Shown in pieces: positions 19,542-27,262 of a stretch of 41,273 nucleotides of DNA; the first letter of the stretch is position 1; every line of letters begins with the position of its first letter. The stretch is from Actinomadura sp. KC345. Lineage in GTDB: Bacteria > Actinomycetota > Actinomycetes > Streptosporangiales > Streptosporangiaceae. A program made the translations under genes and the position numbers. The DNA is taken from assembly GCF_004348515.1 (NCBI RefSeq), contig NZ_SMKH01000031.1:1-41273 (forward strand), written 5' to 3'. The notes under the pieces were generated by a model, which saw only the letters and a list, made by a program, of their open reading frames with translations, did no database searches and was not told the origin of the DNA.

Positions 19542-20042
19542 TCAGCGGCCGAGGGCGCGCAGCCAGGTCGCGGCGGCCGCGATGTGCTCGTCGGTCAGCC
19601 CGCTCACCGGGTCGATCTCCACGAGCAGGTGCTCGGCGACGTCCGGTTCGCCGGCGATGCACTCGGTGGCGTCCGGCTCGTCCTCGAACCAGACGAACGG
19701 CCTGCCCTCGGTCCAGGCGGCGACGTGGCGGGCCTTCCACGCGCCGAGTGAGCGCGCCTCCTCGGTACCGGGGAACTGCGGGATCGGGACGAACGGCAGC
19801 TCCGGCAGCCCGATCCTCGGCGCGATCCACTCGTTGGCGTTGTCGCACCAGTAGCTCGCCCAGGCCAGCTCGGCGCCGGACGACTCGGCCAGCTCCAGGA
19901 GGGACCGGCCGTGAGAGGCGTTGAGCCAGAGCTCGAAACTCACGCCGTTCGGCGAGCAGCGATGGCGTTTGTAGCCCCGATGGGGCCTTTCGAATGGGTT
20001 GAGAACCCCGTCCACGTCCAGAAGAACCACCGGCGACCCCAT
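19542..20042 (-). CDS. HAD-like protein, possibly HAD_SAK_2 family
   Basis: 166 residues. The N-terminal motif 'VVLLDVDGVLNPFE' carries the HAD nucleophile Asp and the acid/base Asp. 'WASYWCDNANEWIAPRIGLP' and 'FVWFEDEPDA' follow, a pattern of small actinobacterial HAD proteins related to the HAD domain of Swiss Army Knife RNA repair proteins. Substrate unknown. TACGGT lies 7 nt before ATG 20042, so the mRNA may be leaderless. Divergent from the PIG-L deacetylase gene. Confidence 0.7.
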   Translation of the reverse strand: MGSPVVLLDVDGVLNPFERPHRGYKRHRCSPNGVSFELWLNASHGRSLLELAESSGAELAWASYWCDNANEWIAPRIGLPELPFVPIPQFPGTEEARSLGAWKARHVAAWTEGRPFVWFEDEPDATECIAGEPDVAEHLLVEIDPVSGLTDEHIAAAATWLRALGR

Positions 20043-20186
20043 ACTCCGGACCGTACGGCATGGAGGCCCGCCCGTCTAAGGCCCCTCCTCCGGCCCGCGC
20101 CCGCCACCGATCGGGGGACGAGGCGGCGCGCGGATCGGTGTCGGAGGGCCCGCGTAAAGTGGGCGGCCGGACAACGAGGAGCACGG

Positions 20187-20999
20187 ATGACCCACGAACT
20201 CACGCTGATGGCCGTGCACGCCCACCCCGACGACGAGGTGCTGGGAACCGGCGGCCTGCTCGCCCGCTGCGCCGCCGAGGGCATCCGCACGGTGCTGGTG
20301 ACCTGCACCAACGGGGAGCAGGGCGACGACTCCGGCGGCGTGAAGCCCGGCGAGCCGGGCCACGACGCCGCCGAGGTCGCCGAGCGGCGCCTCGCCGAGC
20401 TGCGCGAGTCGGCGGGCCTGCTCGGCATCGGGCACCTGGAACCGCTCGGCTACCGCGACTCAGGCATGGAGGGCTGGTCGGCCAACGACGACCCCGAGGC
20501 GTTCGCGAACGTCCCGACGGCCGAGGCCGCCGGCCGGCTCGCCGAGCTGATGGAGCGCTACCGGCCGCAGGTCGTCGTCACCTACGACGAGAACGGCGGC
20601 TACGGGCACCCCGACCACATCCAGGCCCACCGCATCGCGCTGGCCGCGGCCGAGAAGAGCGGCGTGCCGGACAAGCTGTACTACACCGCCATTCCCCGCT
20701 CGGGCATCAAGCAGATGTTCGAGAGCGTCCGGGAGGCGGGCGTGGAGATCGATTTCGACCCGCCCGAGGACTTCGGCACGCCCGACGAGCTGATCACCAG
20801 CGTGGTCGACGTGTCCGCGCACGTGGAGGCCAAGCGAAAGGCCCTCCAGGCGCACGCGAGCCAGGGCGAGAACATCTTCCTGCTGCGGCTGCCGGAGGAG
20901 ATGCAGCAGGCGGCGTTCTCGTTCGAGACCTTCGTCCGCCACTACTGCCGCGTCGCGGCGCCCGAGAAGGAGGAGGACCTGTTCGAAGGCCTCAGGTGA
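20187..20999 (+). CDS. PIG-L (LmbE) family deacetylase, Mca/MshB-like
   Basis: 270 residues. The zinc-binding motif 'AHPDDE' (from about residue 11) and the second His motif 'YGHPDHIQAHRIA' are intact. Family members deacetylate GlcNAc groups in mycothiol synthesis (MshB) or cleave mycothiol conjugates (Mca). The 'EQGDDSGG' and 'LLGIGHLEPLGYRDSGMEG' stretches resemble the mycothiol branch, but the exact member cannot be fixed. GGAG lies 7 nt before ATG 20187. Its end overlaps the opposing ARPP-2-like gene by 8 bp. Confidence 0.85.
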   Translation: MTHELTLMAVHAHPDDEVLGTGGLLARCAAEGIRTVLVTCTNGEQGDDSGGVKPGEPGHDAAEVAERRLAELRESAGLLGIGHLEPLGYRDSGMEGWSANDDPEAFANVPTAEAAGRLAELMERYRPQVVVTYDENGGYGHPDHIQAHRIALAAAEKSGVPDKLYYTAIPRSGIKQMFESVREAGVEIDFDPPEDFGTPDELITSVVDVSAHVEAKRKALQAHASQGENIFLLRLPEEMQQAAFSFETFVRHYCRVAAPEKEEDLFEGLR

Positions 21000-22146
21000 C
21001 CCGTGCCTGGGCCCGGTAGTGGTCGAGGACGTCCTGGCGCAGCAGGTAGCCGAACCCGGTGCGCTCAAGCCTGAGCGCCAGCGTCGCCTCGTCGGTGCCC
21101 AGGGAGGCCGCCGCGGCGTCCAGCCGCCACTGGTGCGCGGCAAGCCGCTTGAGGAGGAAGCCGCGCTTGACCTGCGCGTCGGAGAGCCGGAATGTCTTCA
21201 TGTAGGCGACGCGGCCGTCGGCGCCGGTGATGGTCTCGCCGATGTGGTTCTCCTTGCGCAGGCCGAACGACGGCAGGAACCGCGACAGCTCGAAGCCGTT
21301 CAGGTACTGGACCACCTGCCGGGACCCGTCCTCGTCGAAGAGCTGCCCGGCCATGAGGTCGTCGTGGAAGGCGGCCCGCTCCGCCCGCCGCCTCCGCGCC
21401 GCCGCCCGCAGGTCCCCGAGCGAGCGGACCTCCGTGTCGTCGATTCCCGCCGACAGGTCGGCCGCGGGCGCCCGCAGCAGCCCGAACATGTAGATCAGCT
21501 CGCCGAAGAGGTCCTCGACCAGCGTCGGGTGCAGCGCCCGGTAGTCGTCGGGATGCGGCACGACGAACGCGCTCGCCAGCGCGTCCGCGACGTACACCAG
21601 CACGCCGCACTGCCCCGGATGGATCTCGAAGAGCCGCAGGGCGTCCTCCAGCCCCCGCACCTGGAGCCCGAGGTAGGTCTCCTCGTACCGGGGCGACAGA
21701 CCGTGTGCGACGGCCCGGTGCGACCACTCCTCCCAGGCGATCTCCGGGCCGCCGAAGTGCAGCGCGAGGTAGCCCTCGACGGCCAGGTGCAGCGGCAGGA
21801 AGCGGAGCCGGTCCTTGCCCGTCCTGCGCGCCATCCGCTTCATGCGCCGCGTCGCCCGTACCGGCATGCACGGCAGGACGGCGGCGCCGTCGTGCTCCAG
21901 CAGCCGCGTGCCGTAGGAGGCCGCGGGCATCAGGGCGTTCTCACTCCAGGTCGCCACGAACGCGTGCGGGACGTAGGCGGTGTACAGCGTCCCGTCGCCG
22001 ACCTCGACCACCGACACCGGCTCGTCGTGGACCTTCCGGTGCAGGCGCAGATGCGGGACTGGCTCGTCCCGGACGAGCGGGACGAGCCGCACGCCGCCCC
22101 ACGTCTGCGCGGGCCTGGTCTCCAGCCCCTCCAGGCGGAAGGTCAT
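20992..22146 (-). CDS. ARPP-2-like protein, partner of the TROVE/vWA gene
   Basis: 384 residues, no membrane segment and no enzyme motif I can name. The start, with 'WGGVRLVPLVRDEP' near residues 16-29, resembles the ARPP-2 domain (ARG and rhodanese-phosphatase-associated), a family reported alongside RNA-repair and stress genes. The C-terminal part contains 'DLFGELIYMFGLL', a basic stretch 'RAAARRRRAERA' and 'YLNGFELSRFLPSFGLRKENHIGETI'. ATG 22146 overlaps the stop of the TROVE/vWA gene (TGATG), so the two are translationally coupled and probably act together. The family assignment is from memory of the N-terminal pattern and is moderate. Confidence 0.6.
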   Translation of the reverse strand: MTFRLEGLETRPAQTWGGVRLVPLVRDEPVPHLRLHRKVHDEPVSVVEVGDGTLYTAYVPHAFVATWSENALMPAASYGTRLLEHDGAAVLPCMPVRATRRMKRMARRTGKDRLRFLPLHLAVEGYLALHFGGPEIAWEEWSHRAVAHGLSPRYEETYLGLQVRGLEDALRLFEIHPGQCGVLVYVADALASAFVVPHPDDYRALHPTLVEDLFGELIYMFGLLRAPAADLSAGIDDTEVRSLGDLRAAARRRRAERAAFHDDLMAGQLFDEDGSRQVVQYLNGFELSRFLPSFGLRKENHIGETITGADGRVAYMKTFRLSDAQVKRGFLLKRLAAHQWRLDAAAASLGTDEATLALRLERTGFGYLLRQDVLDHYRAQARVT

Positions 22147-23573
22147 CAGCGATCCCCCAGGAATCGGGCGGTCCGGTCGTCCAGATGGGACCGCAGCTGC
22201 TCCAGGCCGACCCGTCCCTCGGCGAACCGGCCCAGCTCGACCAGCGTCGGCAGGTCCTCGGCGTCCCGGATGCCCGCTGTCGGCACGGTCGGCGCCAGCC
22301 GCCGCACGTCGAAGTCGTCGGCGTCGTACACCGGGTTCAGGTGGGCGATCAGCACGCGCTGCCCGGCCGCCCGCCGGTGCCCGGGGTCGAGCCTCGTCCG
22401 CCAGATCCGCAGGACGTCACCGGCGAGGCCGGGCGGCGCGTTGTCCACGCCGTCCGAGACGATGATGAGCCGCTCGGGCCCGGTCTCCAGCGCGTCGATG
22501 ATCCGCTCCCCCAGCGGCGTCGGGCCGAACGGGTACAGCAGAAGCTCGTCGGTGCGTCCCGACGTCCACAGCGGCGTGTACTTCTTCGCGAGCGCCTCCA
22601 GCAGGTAGTGCGAGGCGAGGGCGACCGCCAGCGGGCGCCGCCGCTTCTGCCCCGACCCCATCGCCGAGTAGCTGTCGTCCAGGACCGCGGCGACCCTCCC
22701 CCACGATCCGCGCGCCGCTCCCGCCACCCGCCGCGCGGCGGTGCGCAGCGCGCCGGTCAGCTCCGCCCGCCGCTCCGCCCTCGCGTCCAGCGGCAGGGAC
22801 AGCACGTACGAGGCGAGCCGCGTCAGGGGCATCGCTCCCAGGTCCGTGCGGACCGCCTCTCCGCCGCGCGCCTGCAGGCGGAGCCGCTCCAGCCGGGTCA
22901 TCCTCGGCTCGATGCGCTCCAGGAACACTTCGCGCGGAATCCCGTGCTTGGCCGCGAACCCCTCCGCGACGGTGTAGGGCAGCTCGTAGACCGCGGCCCG
23001 CTCGTAGTGCGCCCGGCGCCACTGCTCGAAGATCGGCGTCGTGTACGCCTTGACGCTGAACGGGGCGAACAGGAAGGTGCCCTGCTCCCCGCGGAGCCGC
23101 AGATGCGCGTGCCGCGCCGCGATCTTCACCGCTCCCCTGTACTTGACGGAGTCGAACGCCGGGTCACGGCGCCCGGCCATCCAGTCCCGGATGATGGCGC
23201 GGGTCCGCCGGTTGTTGACGCCGTGCCGCCGCAGCTCCCGGAACACCCGGTAGACCCGGTGCTGCGGCATCGTCTCCAGCCGCCGCGCGATCAGCCGCCC
23301 CTCGTACCGGCGCGCGTCGATCCCGACGTCCCCCGCCCGCACCAGCAGGTTCCGGATGATGATCGCCGCATTGTGATCGTTGACGTCCAATGCGAGGGCG
23401 GCCGCGTACACCTCGCGGTAATTCACGAGCATGTATTCGTGCAGGAAATCGAGGCTGAGCCGCTGATCACCGGCATGGCGCTGGAATTCCCGCTGCCCGG
23501 TCGACGTGATCGCCGCGTTGACGAACATCAGCGCGTCCTCGCACGCGACGAGTTCCGCGAACGTGTCGATCAT
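22146..23573 (-). CDS. TROVE-like and vWA domain protein (Ro60/Rsr-like)
   Basis: 475 residues. The N-terminal two thirds are helical and contain 'RRTRAIIRDWMAGRRDPAFD' and 'KYRGAVKIAARHAHL' (about residues 122-158), which resembles the TROVE pattern of Ro proteins (DWY.., VTKYRxR.., LAHP). The C-terminal third is a vWA domain with an intact MIDAS start 'VLDDSYSAM' (DxSxS at 299-303) and 'LIIVSDGVDN'. Ro proteins are ring-shaped, bind Y RNAs and misfolded RNAs, and help RNA quality control. ATG 23573 follows GGAAAAG; the frame opens 8 codons earlier at a TTG. A paired-end RNA element lies just upstream. TROVE similarity is partial, the vWA call is firm. Confidence 0.65.
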   Translation of the reverse strand: MIDTFAELVACEDALMFVNAAITSTGQREFQRHAGDQRLSLDFLHEYMLVNYREVYAAALALDVNDHNAAIIIRNLLVRAGDVGIDARRYEGRLIARRLETMPQHRVYRVFRELRRHGVNNRRTRAIIRDWMAGRRDPAFDSVKYRGAVKIAARHAHLRLRGEQGTFLFAPFSVKAYTTPIFEQWRRAHYERAAVYELPYTVAEGFAAKHGIPREVFLERIEPRMTRLERLRLQARGGEAVRTDLGAMPLTRLASYVLSLPLDARAERRAELTGALRTAARRVAGAARGSWGRVAAVLDDSYSAMGSGQKRRRPLAVALASHYLLEALAKKYTPLWTSGRTDELLLYPFGPTPLGERIIDALETGPERLIIVSDGVDNAPPGLAGDVLRIWRTRLDPGHRRAAGQRVLIAHLNPVYDADDFDVRRLAPTVPTAGIRDAEDLPTLVELGRFAEGRVGLEQLRSHLDDRTARFLGDR

Positions 23574-23597
23574 GTTCTTTTCCAGGTCGGGAGGCAA

Positions 23598-23689
23598 GGG
23601 GGCCGGCCGGGGAAGGAGGGCGCGAACAGCGAATCATCACTACCAAAGTGGGTTCCGGAAGTCGCGCCGGAGTCCCGCGGCCGGCCCCC
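23598..23689 (-). ncRNA. Candidate Y-RNA-like element upstream of the TROVE/vWA gene
   Basis: The ends form a perfect 11-bp stem, GGGGGCCGGCC (minus 5' arm at 23689-23679) with GGCCGGCCCCC (23608-23598). A symmetric 10/10-nt internal loop follows, then a second 6-bp stem GGCGCG/CGCGCC (23668-23663 with 23624-23619) and a 38-nt apical region. Length near 92 nt, base-paired ends and position beside a Ro-like gene match Y RNA architecture. I could not recognise a tRNA-like module or a dedicated promoter. It could instead be a structured 5' UTR. Confidence 0.45.
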
Positions 23690-23751
23690 GAACCGTAACA
23701 CCGCGCCGGAGCCGCCTTCCTCCCGATAAACCGGCCGCCGGCGCTCCCGGA

Positions 23752-24519
23752 TCAGCGAACGGACTCCCCGGGGCCCACCGCCGGGCCGTGGTCGAAGGTG
23801 CGGCGGGGTCCGGGCAGGCCGCTGGGAACGGCCGGGGAGCGCCGCTCGACGCGCCGCACGCCGAGGCTGCCGGCGACCTCGTTGCGCAGCTGCGGCAGCC
23901 GTGCGTACAGGACGTCGCCCGGGCAGGCGGTGGCGTTGTAGTCGCGGTGCCCGACGATGGCCGCGTGCGGGTCCAGCCGGTAGACGTCGCACAGCCACGC
24001 GCAGGTCTCGACGAGCCGGCCCCAGAGCGAGCCGGTGGGCCCGGCGGTCATGTAGATGCCCTCGTTCTCGATGCCGATCGTGTGGCTGTTGTGGTCCGCG
24101 GTGTGCGCCCCGACGACGTGCCGGCCCGCGCTGATGGCCTCGGCGCTGCGGTTGCGTCCCTCCATCAGGTGGCCGCCGCGGCTGATGGTGAGCTGCTGGC
24201 CTGTGTCGGCCCAGCCGTTGCCGTCCATGTGGAAGTCCTGGATCGAGCGCGACAGCGAGAAGGCGTGCTCCAGCGAGTAGTCGGTGGAGTTCGCCGTGGC
24301 GGTGTGGTGGACGACGATGTGGTCGGGGGGCTGGTCCAGCACCGTCGCCGCCGACGTGGGCGGCCGCGCCCCCCACTCGGCGCGTGTGTACAGCCGGGGC
24401 GCGTCCTGCGCCGAAGCCGCCGGCGGCGCACCGGCGACCGGTCCCAGCAGGGCCCCGCCGAGCACCGCGCCGGTGCCCCCGAGAAGGCCCCGGCGGGTGA
24501 GCCTGATTTCCGCGTCCAT
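23752..24519 (-). CDS. Tat-exported PGRP/amidase_2 N-acetylmuramoyl-L-alanine amidase
   Basis: 255 residues. The twin-arginine signal 'RLTRRGLLGG' near residue 7 is followed by a hydrophobic stretch and an Ala-x-Ala cleavage region (PAASAQ). The catalytic domain shows 'WGARPP', 'IVVHHTAT' and 'VGHRDYNATACPGD', giving the zinc ligands His, His and Cys of PGRP-type amidases. It should cleave the amide between MurNAc and the peptide in the cell wall. ATG 24519 is chosen after GGAGGG and because it begins the Tat peptide; the frame extends 22 codons upstream. Monocistronic. Confidence 0.92.
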   Translation of the reverse strand: MDAEIRLTRRGLLGGTGAVLGGALLGPVAGAPPAASAQDAPRLYTRAEWGARPPTSAATVLDQPPDHIVVHHTATANSTDYSLEHAFSLSRSIQDFHMDGNGWADTGQQLTISRGGHLMEGRNRSAEAISAGRHVVGAHTADHNSHTIGIENEGIYMTAGPTGSLWGRLVETCAWLCDVYRLDPHAAIVGHRDYNATACPGDVLYARLPQLRNEVAGSLGVRRVERRSPAVPSGLPGPRRTFDHGPAVGPGESVR

Positions 24520-24584
24520 GCGCAACTCCCTCCGTTGATGTTGATCAACCAGAGCCATGGTCGCGACAATGGACAACTGAGACA

Positions 24585-24616
24585 ATAGGGACTGATGCCC
24601 CTATCTCGAATTCGAG
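24585..24616. promoter_or_regulatory. Palindromes upstream of the amidase gene
   Basis: ATAGGG-ACTGATGC-CCCTAT (24585-24604) directly followed by the perfect 12-bp palindrome CTCGAATTCGAG (24605-24616), about 65-100 bp before the start. They stand out as AT-richer islands and are likely protein-binding sites. Confidence 0.45.
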
Positions 24617-24734
24617 TGAACCGTGTGATTTTGTGCCAATTCACCGGTCGCCCGCCTGTGGGGTTGTCGGAGGCGCCCTGGAGAGAGCCGCAGCCGCCCG
24701 CTCCGCACGGCAGGCATCCCGCACGTGCCGGACG

Positions 24735-25097
24735 TCAGGGGCGGTAGGTGCCGAAGTACCACTCGTTGCCGTCCGGGTCCCGCGCCGCGTAGTCGCGGGA
24801 GCCGTAGTCCTGGTCGGTGAGCTCGCGGAAGATCTCGGCGCCGGCGGCCTTGGCGCGGTCGTGGTGGGCGTCGGGGTCGTCGACGGCGACGTAGAGGGCC
24901 GACCTCCCGGGTTCGCCGTTGCCGAACATGATGATGCCGGTGTCGTAGCTCATCTCGGCGTGGGCGATGTTCCCCTCGTCGTCCCTGTGGACGTCGGCGG
25001 GCTTGAAACCGAACGCCTTCTCCAGCCATTCCATGGACTCGGCCACGTCGGCGCAGTTGATGAGCGGGTAGAAGGTGCGGCGGATCTCGCTTGTCAT
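24735..25097 (-). CDS. VOC (glyoxalase/bleomycin resistance-like) protein
   Basis: 120 residues, single vicinal-oxygen-chelate domain: 'FYPLINCADVAESMEWLEKA' at the N-terminus, 'GIIMFGN', 'SALYVAVDDPDAHHDRAKAA' and the terminal 'RDYAARDPDGNEWYFGTY'. The His and Glu positions of metal-binding VOC enzymes appear partly kept. The family includes lyases, dioxygenases and resistance proteins; function here unknown. ATG 25097 follows GGGAGG with 5 nt spacing; an ATG 9 codons upstream is less likely. A promoter-like motif shared with the O-methyltransferase gene lies upstream. Confidence 0.82.
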   Translation of the reverse strand: MTSEIRRTFYPLINCADVAESMEWLEKAFGFKPADVHRDDEGNIAHAEMSYDTGIIMFGNGEPGRSALYVAVDDPDAHHDRAKAAGAEIFRELTDQDYGSRDYAARDPDGNEWYFGTYRP

Positions 25098-25142
25098 GTC
25101 ATCCTCCCTGGTCGTGGCTGACATGCCCAGTCTGGGAGGGCG

Positions 25143-25171
25143 GATCCCCGGCGTCTTGGACGAATGTGACC
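25143..25171 (-). promoter_or_regulatory. Shared promoter-like motif, copy B
   Basis: Minus strand GGTCACATTCGTCCAAGACG followed by CCGGGGATC, directly after the TetR gene stop and pointing at the VOC gene. It aligns with copy A at 19497-19527 over about 29 positions with few differences. Confidence 0.5.
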
Positions 25172-25852
25172 TCAGCGGCGGGCGGCGTCCCGTTCGGCGG
25201 CGAGGCGGCGGGTCTCGGGTGAGACGGGGGCGCCGAGGATCGCGGTCACGACGTCGATCAGGTAGCTGGTGAACAGGCGGTCGTCGGTGTGGGGGCCGGA
25301 GCGGGCGCGGCGGGCCAGCTCGATCGAGGCGTACAGGATGGCGGTGAAGCGGCGGTGCAGGCGGGCGGCGTCCTCTTCGAGGAGGGGTTCGACGAGGGTG
25401 CGCCAGCGGCAGAGGCTGTCCTGCGCCTTCTGGGGGGACGACCCCCCGGCCCCTTCGGCGACCGCCTCGGAGGGGTCGTCCCGCACGGCGGCGGGGACCA
25501 GAGGGTTCGGGCGGTTGACGACGTCCGCCCAGATCTGGAGGTAGGCGCGGCCCGACTCGTCGGCGAGGCGGGCCGCCAGCGGGCGGACGAGGGCCGCGGC
25601 CAGGGGGCGCACGCCCTGCTCGCCGTCCTCGTAGGCGTCGAGCAGGGCGTGCCGCCGGGCCTCCACGTCGGGGGCGTGGCGGGCGAGGATCGCGCCGACG
25701 ACACCGGCGCGGTCGCCGAAGTGGTACTGGACGGCCGTGGCGTTGCGGGCGCCGGCCTCCTGGATGATCTCCCGGAGGCTCACGGCGTCCACGCCGCGCG
25801 CGGCGTAGAGGGCCTCGGCGGCGTCCAGCAGGCGTTCCCGGGTGTCATTCAT
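25172..25852 (-). CDS. TetR-family transcriptional regulator
   Basis: 226 residues. The N-terminal HTH is clear: 'RERLLDAAEALYAARGVDAVSLREI', then 'ATAVQYHFGDRAGVVGAIL'. The C-terminal ligand domain is typical in size and contains a Gly/Ser-rich loop 'AEGAGGSSPQKAQDSL'. ATG 25852 overlaps the stop of the acyl-CoA dehydrogenase gene (ATGAATGA), so it is coupled to it. It probably represses this operon and the divergent phosphotransferase gene in response to an acyl-CoA or related ligand; the palindromes at 27176-27201 are the obvious operator candidates. Confidence 0.88.
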   Translation of the reverse strand: MNDTRERLLDAAEALYAARGVDAVSLREIIQEAGARNATAVQYHFGDRAGVVGAILARHAPDVEARRHALLDAYEDGEQGVRPLAAALVRPLAARLADESGRAYLQIWADVVNRPNPLVPAAVRDDPSEAVAEGAGGSSPQKAQDSLCRWRTLVEPLLEEDAARLHRRFTAILYASIELARRARSGPHTDDRLFTSYLIDVVTAILGAPVSPETRRLAAERDAARR

Positions 25853-27137
25853 TGCCGATGGCGTGCTCCAGGGCAGCGGCGAACCGCTCGCGGGCGGCCT
25901 CCCGGCGGGTGGGCAGGTGGCCGGACGGCCACAGGCCCTCGGCGGGCTCGACGTCGCGCAGCAGCTGGCGGGCGAGGGTGATCTTGTGGACCTCGGTGGG
26001 GCCGTCGGCGATGGCCATCGCCTGCGCCCCCATCATCATGGCGGTGAACGGCATCTCGTTCGACACGCCGAGGGCGCCGTGCAGGTGCATCGCGCGCTGG
26101 ACGACGTCGTGGTACACCTTCGGCATCGCGGCCTTGACGGCGGCGATGTCCTTGCGGACCAGCTTGTAGTCCTTGTGCTTGTCGATCAGCCAGGCGGTGC
26201 GCAGGACGAGCAGCCGGAACTGCTCGATCTCGATCCAGCTGTCGGCGATCTTCTCCCGGGTCATCTGCATCTTGGCGAGCTTGCCGAACCGGGTCTCGCG
26301 GGAGACGGCGCGTTCGAGCATCATGTCGAACGCCTTGCGGACCTGCGCGATCGTGCGCATGGCGTGGTGGATGCGGCCGCCGCCGAGGCGGGTCTGGGCG
26401 ATGACGAACGCGCCGCCCTCGTCGCCGAGGAGGTTCTCGGCGGGGACCCGGACGTCCTCGTAGCGCAGGTAGCCGTGGGAGCCCTCGCGCTCTCCGCCGA
26501 CGCCCACGTTCCGGACGGTGATCAGGCCGGGCGCGTCGGCCGGGACGATGAACATCGACATGCCCTCGTACGCGGACACGTCGGGGTTCGTCACGGCCAT
26601 CACGATCAGGAACGTGGCGTGCCGGGCGTTGGAGGAGAACCACTTCTCGCCGTTGATGACCCAGCCGTCCCCGTCGCGGACGGCCCGGGTGGTGAACAGG
26701 GTGGGGTCGGCGCCGCCGTGCGGCTCGGTCATCGAATAGGACGAGGAGATGTCGCCGTCCAAAAGGGGGCGCAGGTAGCACTCCTTCTGCACGGGCGTGC
26801 CGAAGTGGGCGATAATCTCCGCGTTGCCCGAGTCGGGGGCCTGGCAGCCGAACACCGAGGGCGCCCAGCGGGAGCGCCCGAGGATCTCGTTGAGCAGCGC
26901 CAGCTTCACCTGGCCGTAGCCCTGGCCGCCGAGTTCCGGGCCGAGGTGGCAGGCCCACAGCCCCTTCTCGCGCACACGGTCCTGGAGGGGGCGCACGAGT
27001 TCCTTGTAGCGGGGATCGGTCTTGTCGTACGGGTCGCCGAGGACGAGGTCGAGCGGCTCGACCTCGTCCCGGACGAAGGCGTCGGCCCAGTCGAGCAGTT
27101 CCTGGTAGGCGGGGTCGGTCTCGAAGTCCCATGCCAT
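25845..27137 (-). CDS. Acyl-CoA dehydrogenase (ACAD10/11-like)
   Basis: 430 residues, flavin-dependent alpha,beta-dehydrogenation of acyl-CoA. Visible family features are 'SYSMTEPHGGADPT' for the FAD/substrate site, 'GEKWFSSNARHATFLIVM', 'GGGRIHHAMRTIAQ' and the C-terminal 'ALGVSNEMPFTAMMMGAQAMAIADGPTEVHKITLARQ' region. The branch with an adjacent APH-type phosphotransferase corresponds to mammalian ACAD10/11, which handle 4-hydroxy fatty acids by phosphorylation and elimination. First gene of an operon with tetR; GGAGG precedes ATG 27137. Confidence 0.92.
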   Translation of the reverse strand: MAWDFETDPAYQELLDWADAFVRDEVEPLDLVLGDPYDKTDPRYKELVRPLQDRVREKGLWACHLGPELGGQGYGQVKLALLNEILGRSRWAPSVFGCQAPDSGNAEIIAHFGTPVQKECYLRPLLDGDISSSYSMTEPHGGADPTLFTTRAVRDGDGWVINGEKWFSSNARHATFLIVMAVTNPDVSAYEGMSMFIVPADAPGLITVRNVGVGGEREGSHGYLRYEDVRVPAENLLGDEGGAFVIAQTRLGGGRIHHAMRTIAQVRKAFDMMLERAVSRETRFGKLAKMQMTREKIADSWIEIEQFRLLVLRTAWLIDKHKDYKLVRKDIAAVKAAMPKVYHDVVQRAMHLHGALGVSNEMPFTAMMMGAQAMAIADGPTEVHKITLARQLLRDVEPAEGLWPSGHLPTRREAARERFAAALEHAIGNE

Positions 27138-27175
27138 CGCGAGCCTCCTGGCGTCGTTTCCCTGAATAATCCATC

Positions 27176-27201
27176 TACCTCAACAGGTAATGCAAGTGCA
27201 T
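27176..27201. promoter_or_regulatory. Putative TetR operator in the acyl-CoA dehydrogenase/phosphotransferase spacer
   Basis: TACCT-CAAC-AGGTA (27176-27189) abuts ATGCA-AG-TGCAT (27190-27201). Two adjacent inverted repeats in an AT-richer divergent spacer, next to a tetR-containing operon. No consensus operator is known to me for this regulator. Confidence 0.5.
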
Positions 27202-27262
27202 GACTGTTACCCTCCGTTGTCTCGTGTCGGCAGGTGATCCGCGCCCGGGAAGGGACCCGCCA

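Noticed and set aside
23598..23689. Plain terminator of the upstream amidase gene
   Set aside because: The arms are 70 nt apart with further internal pairing, unlike the short-loop hairpins that end other genes here; kept instead as a Y-RNA-like candidate.
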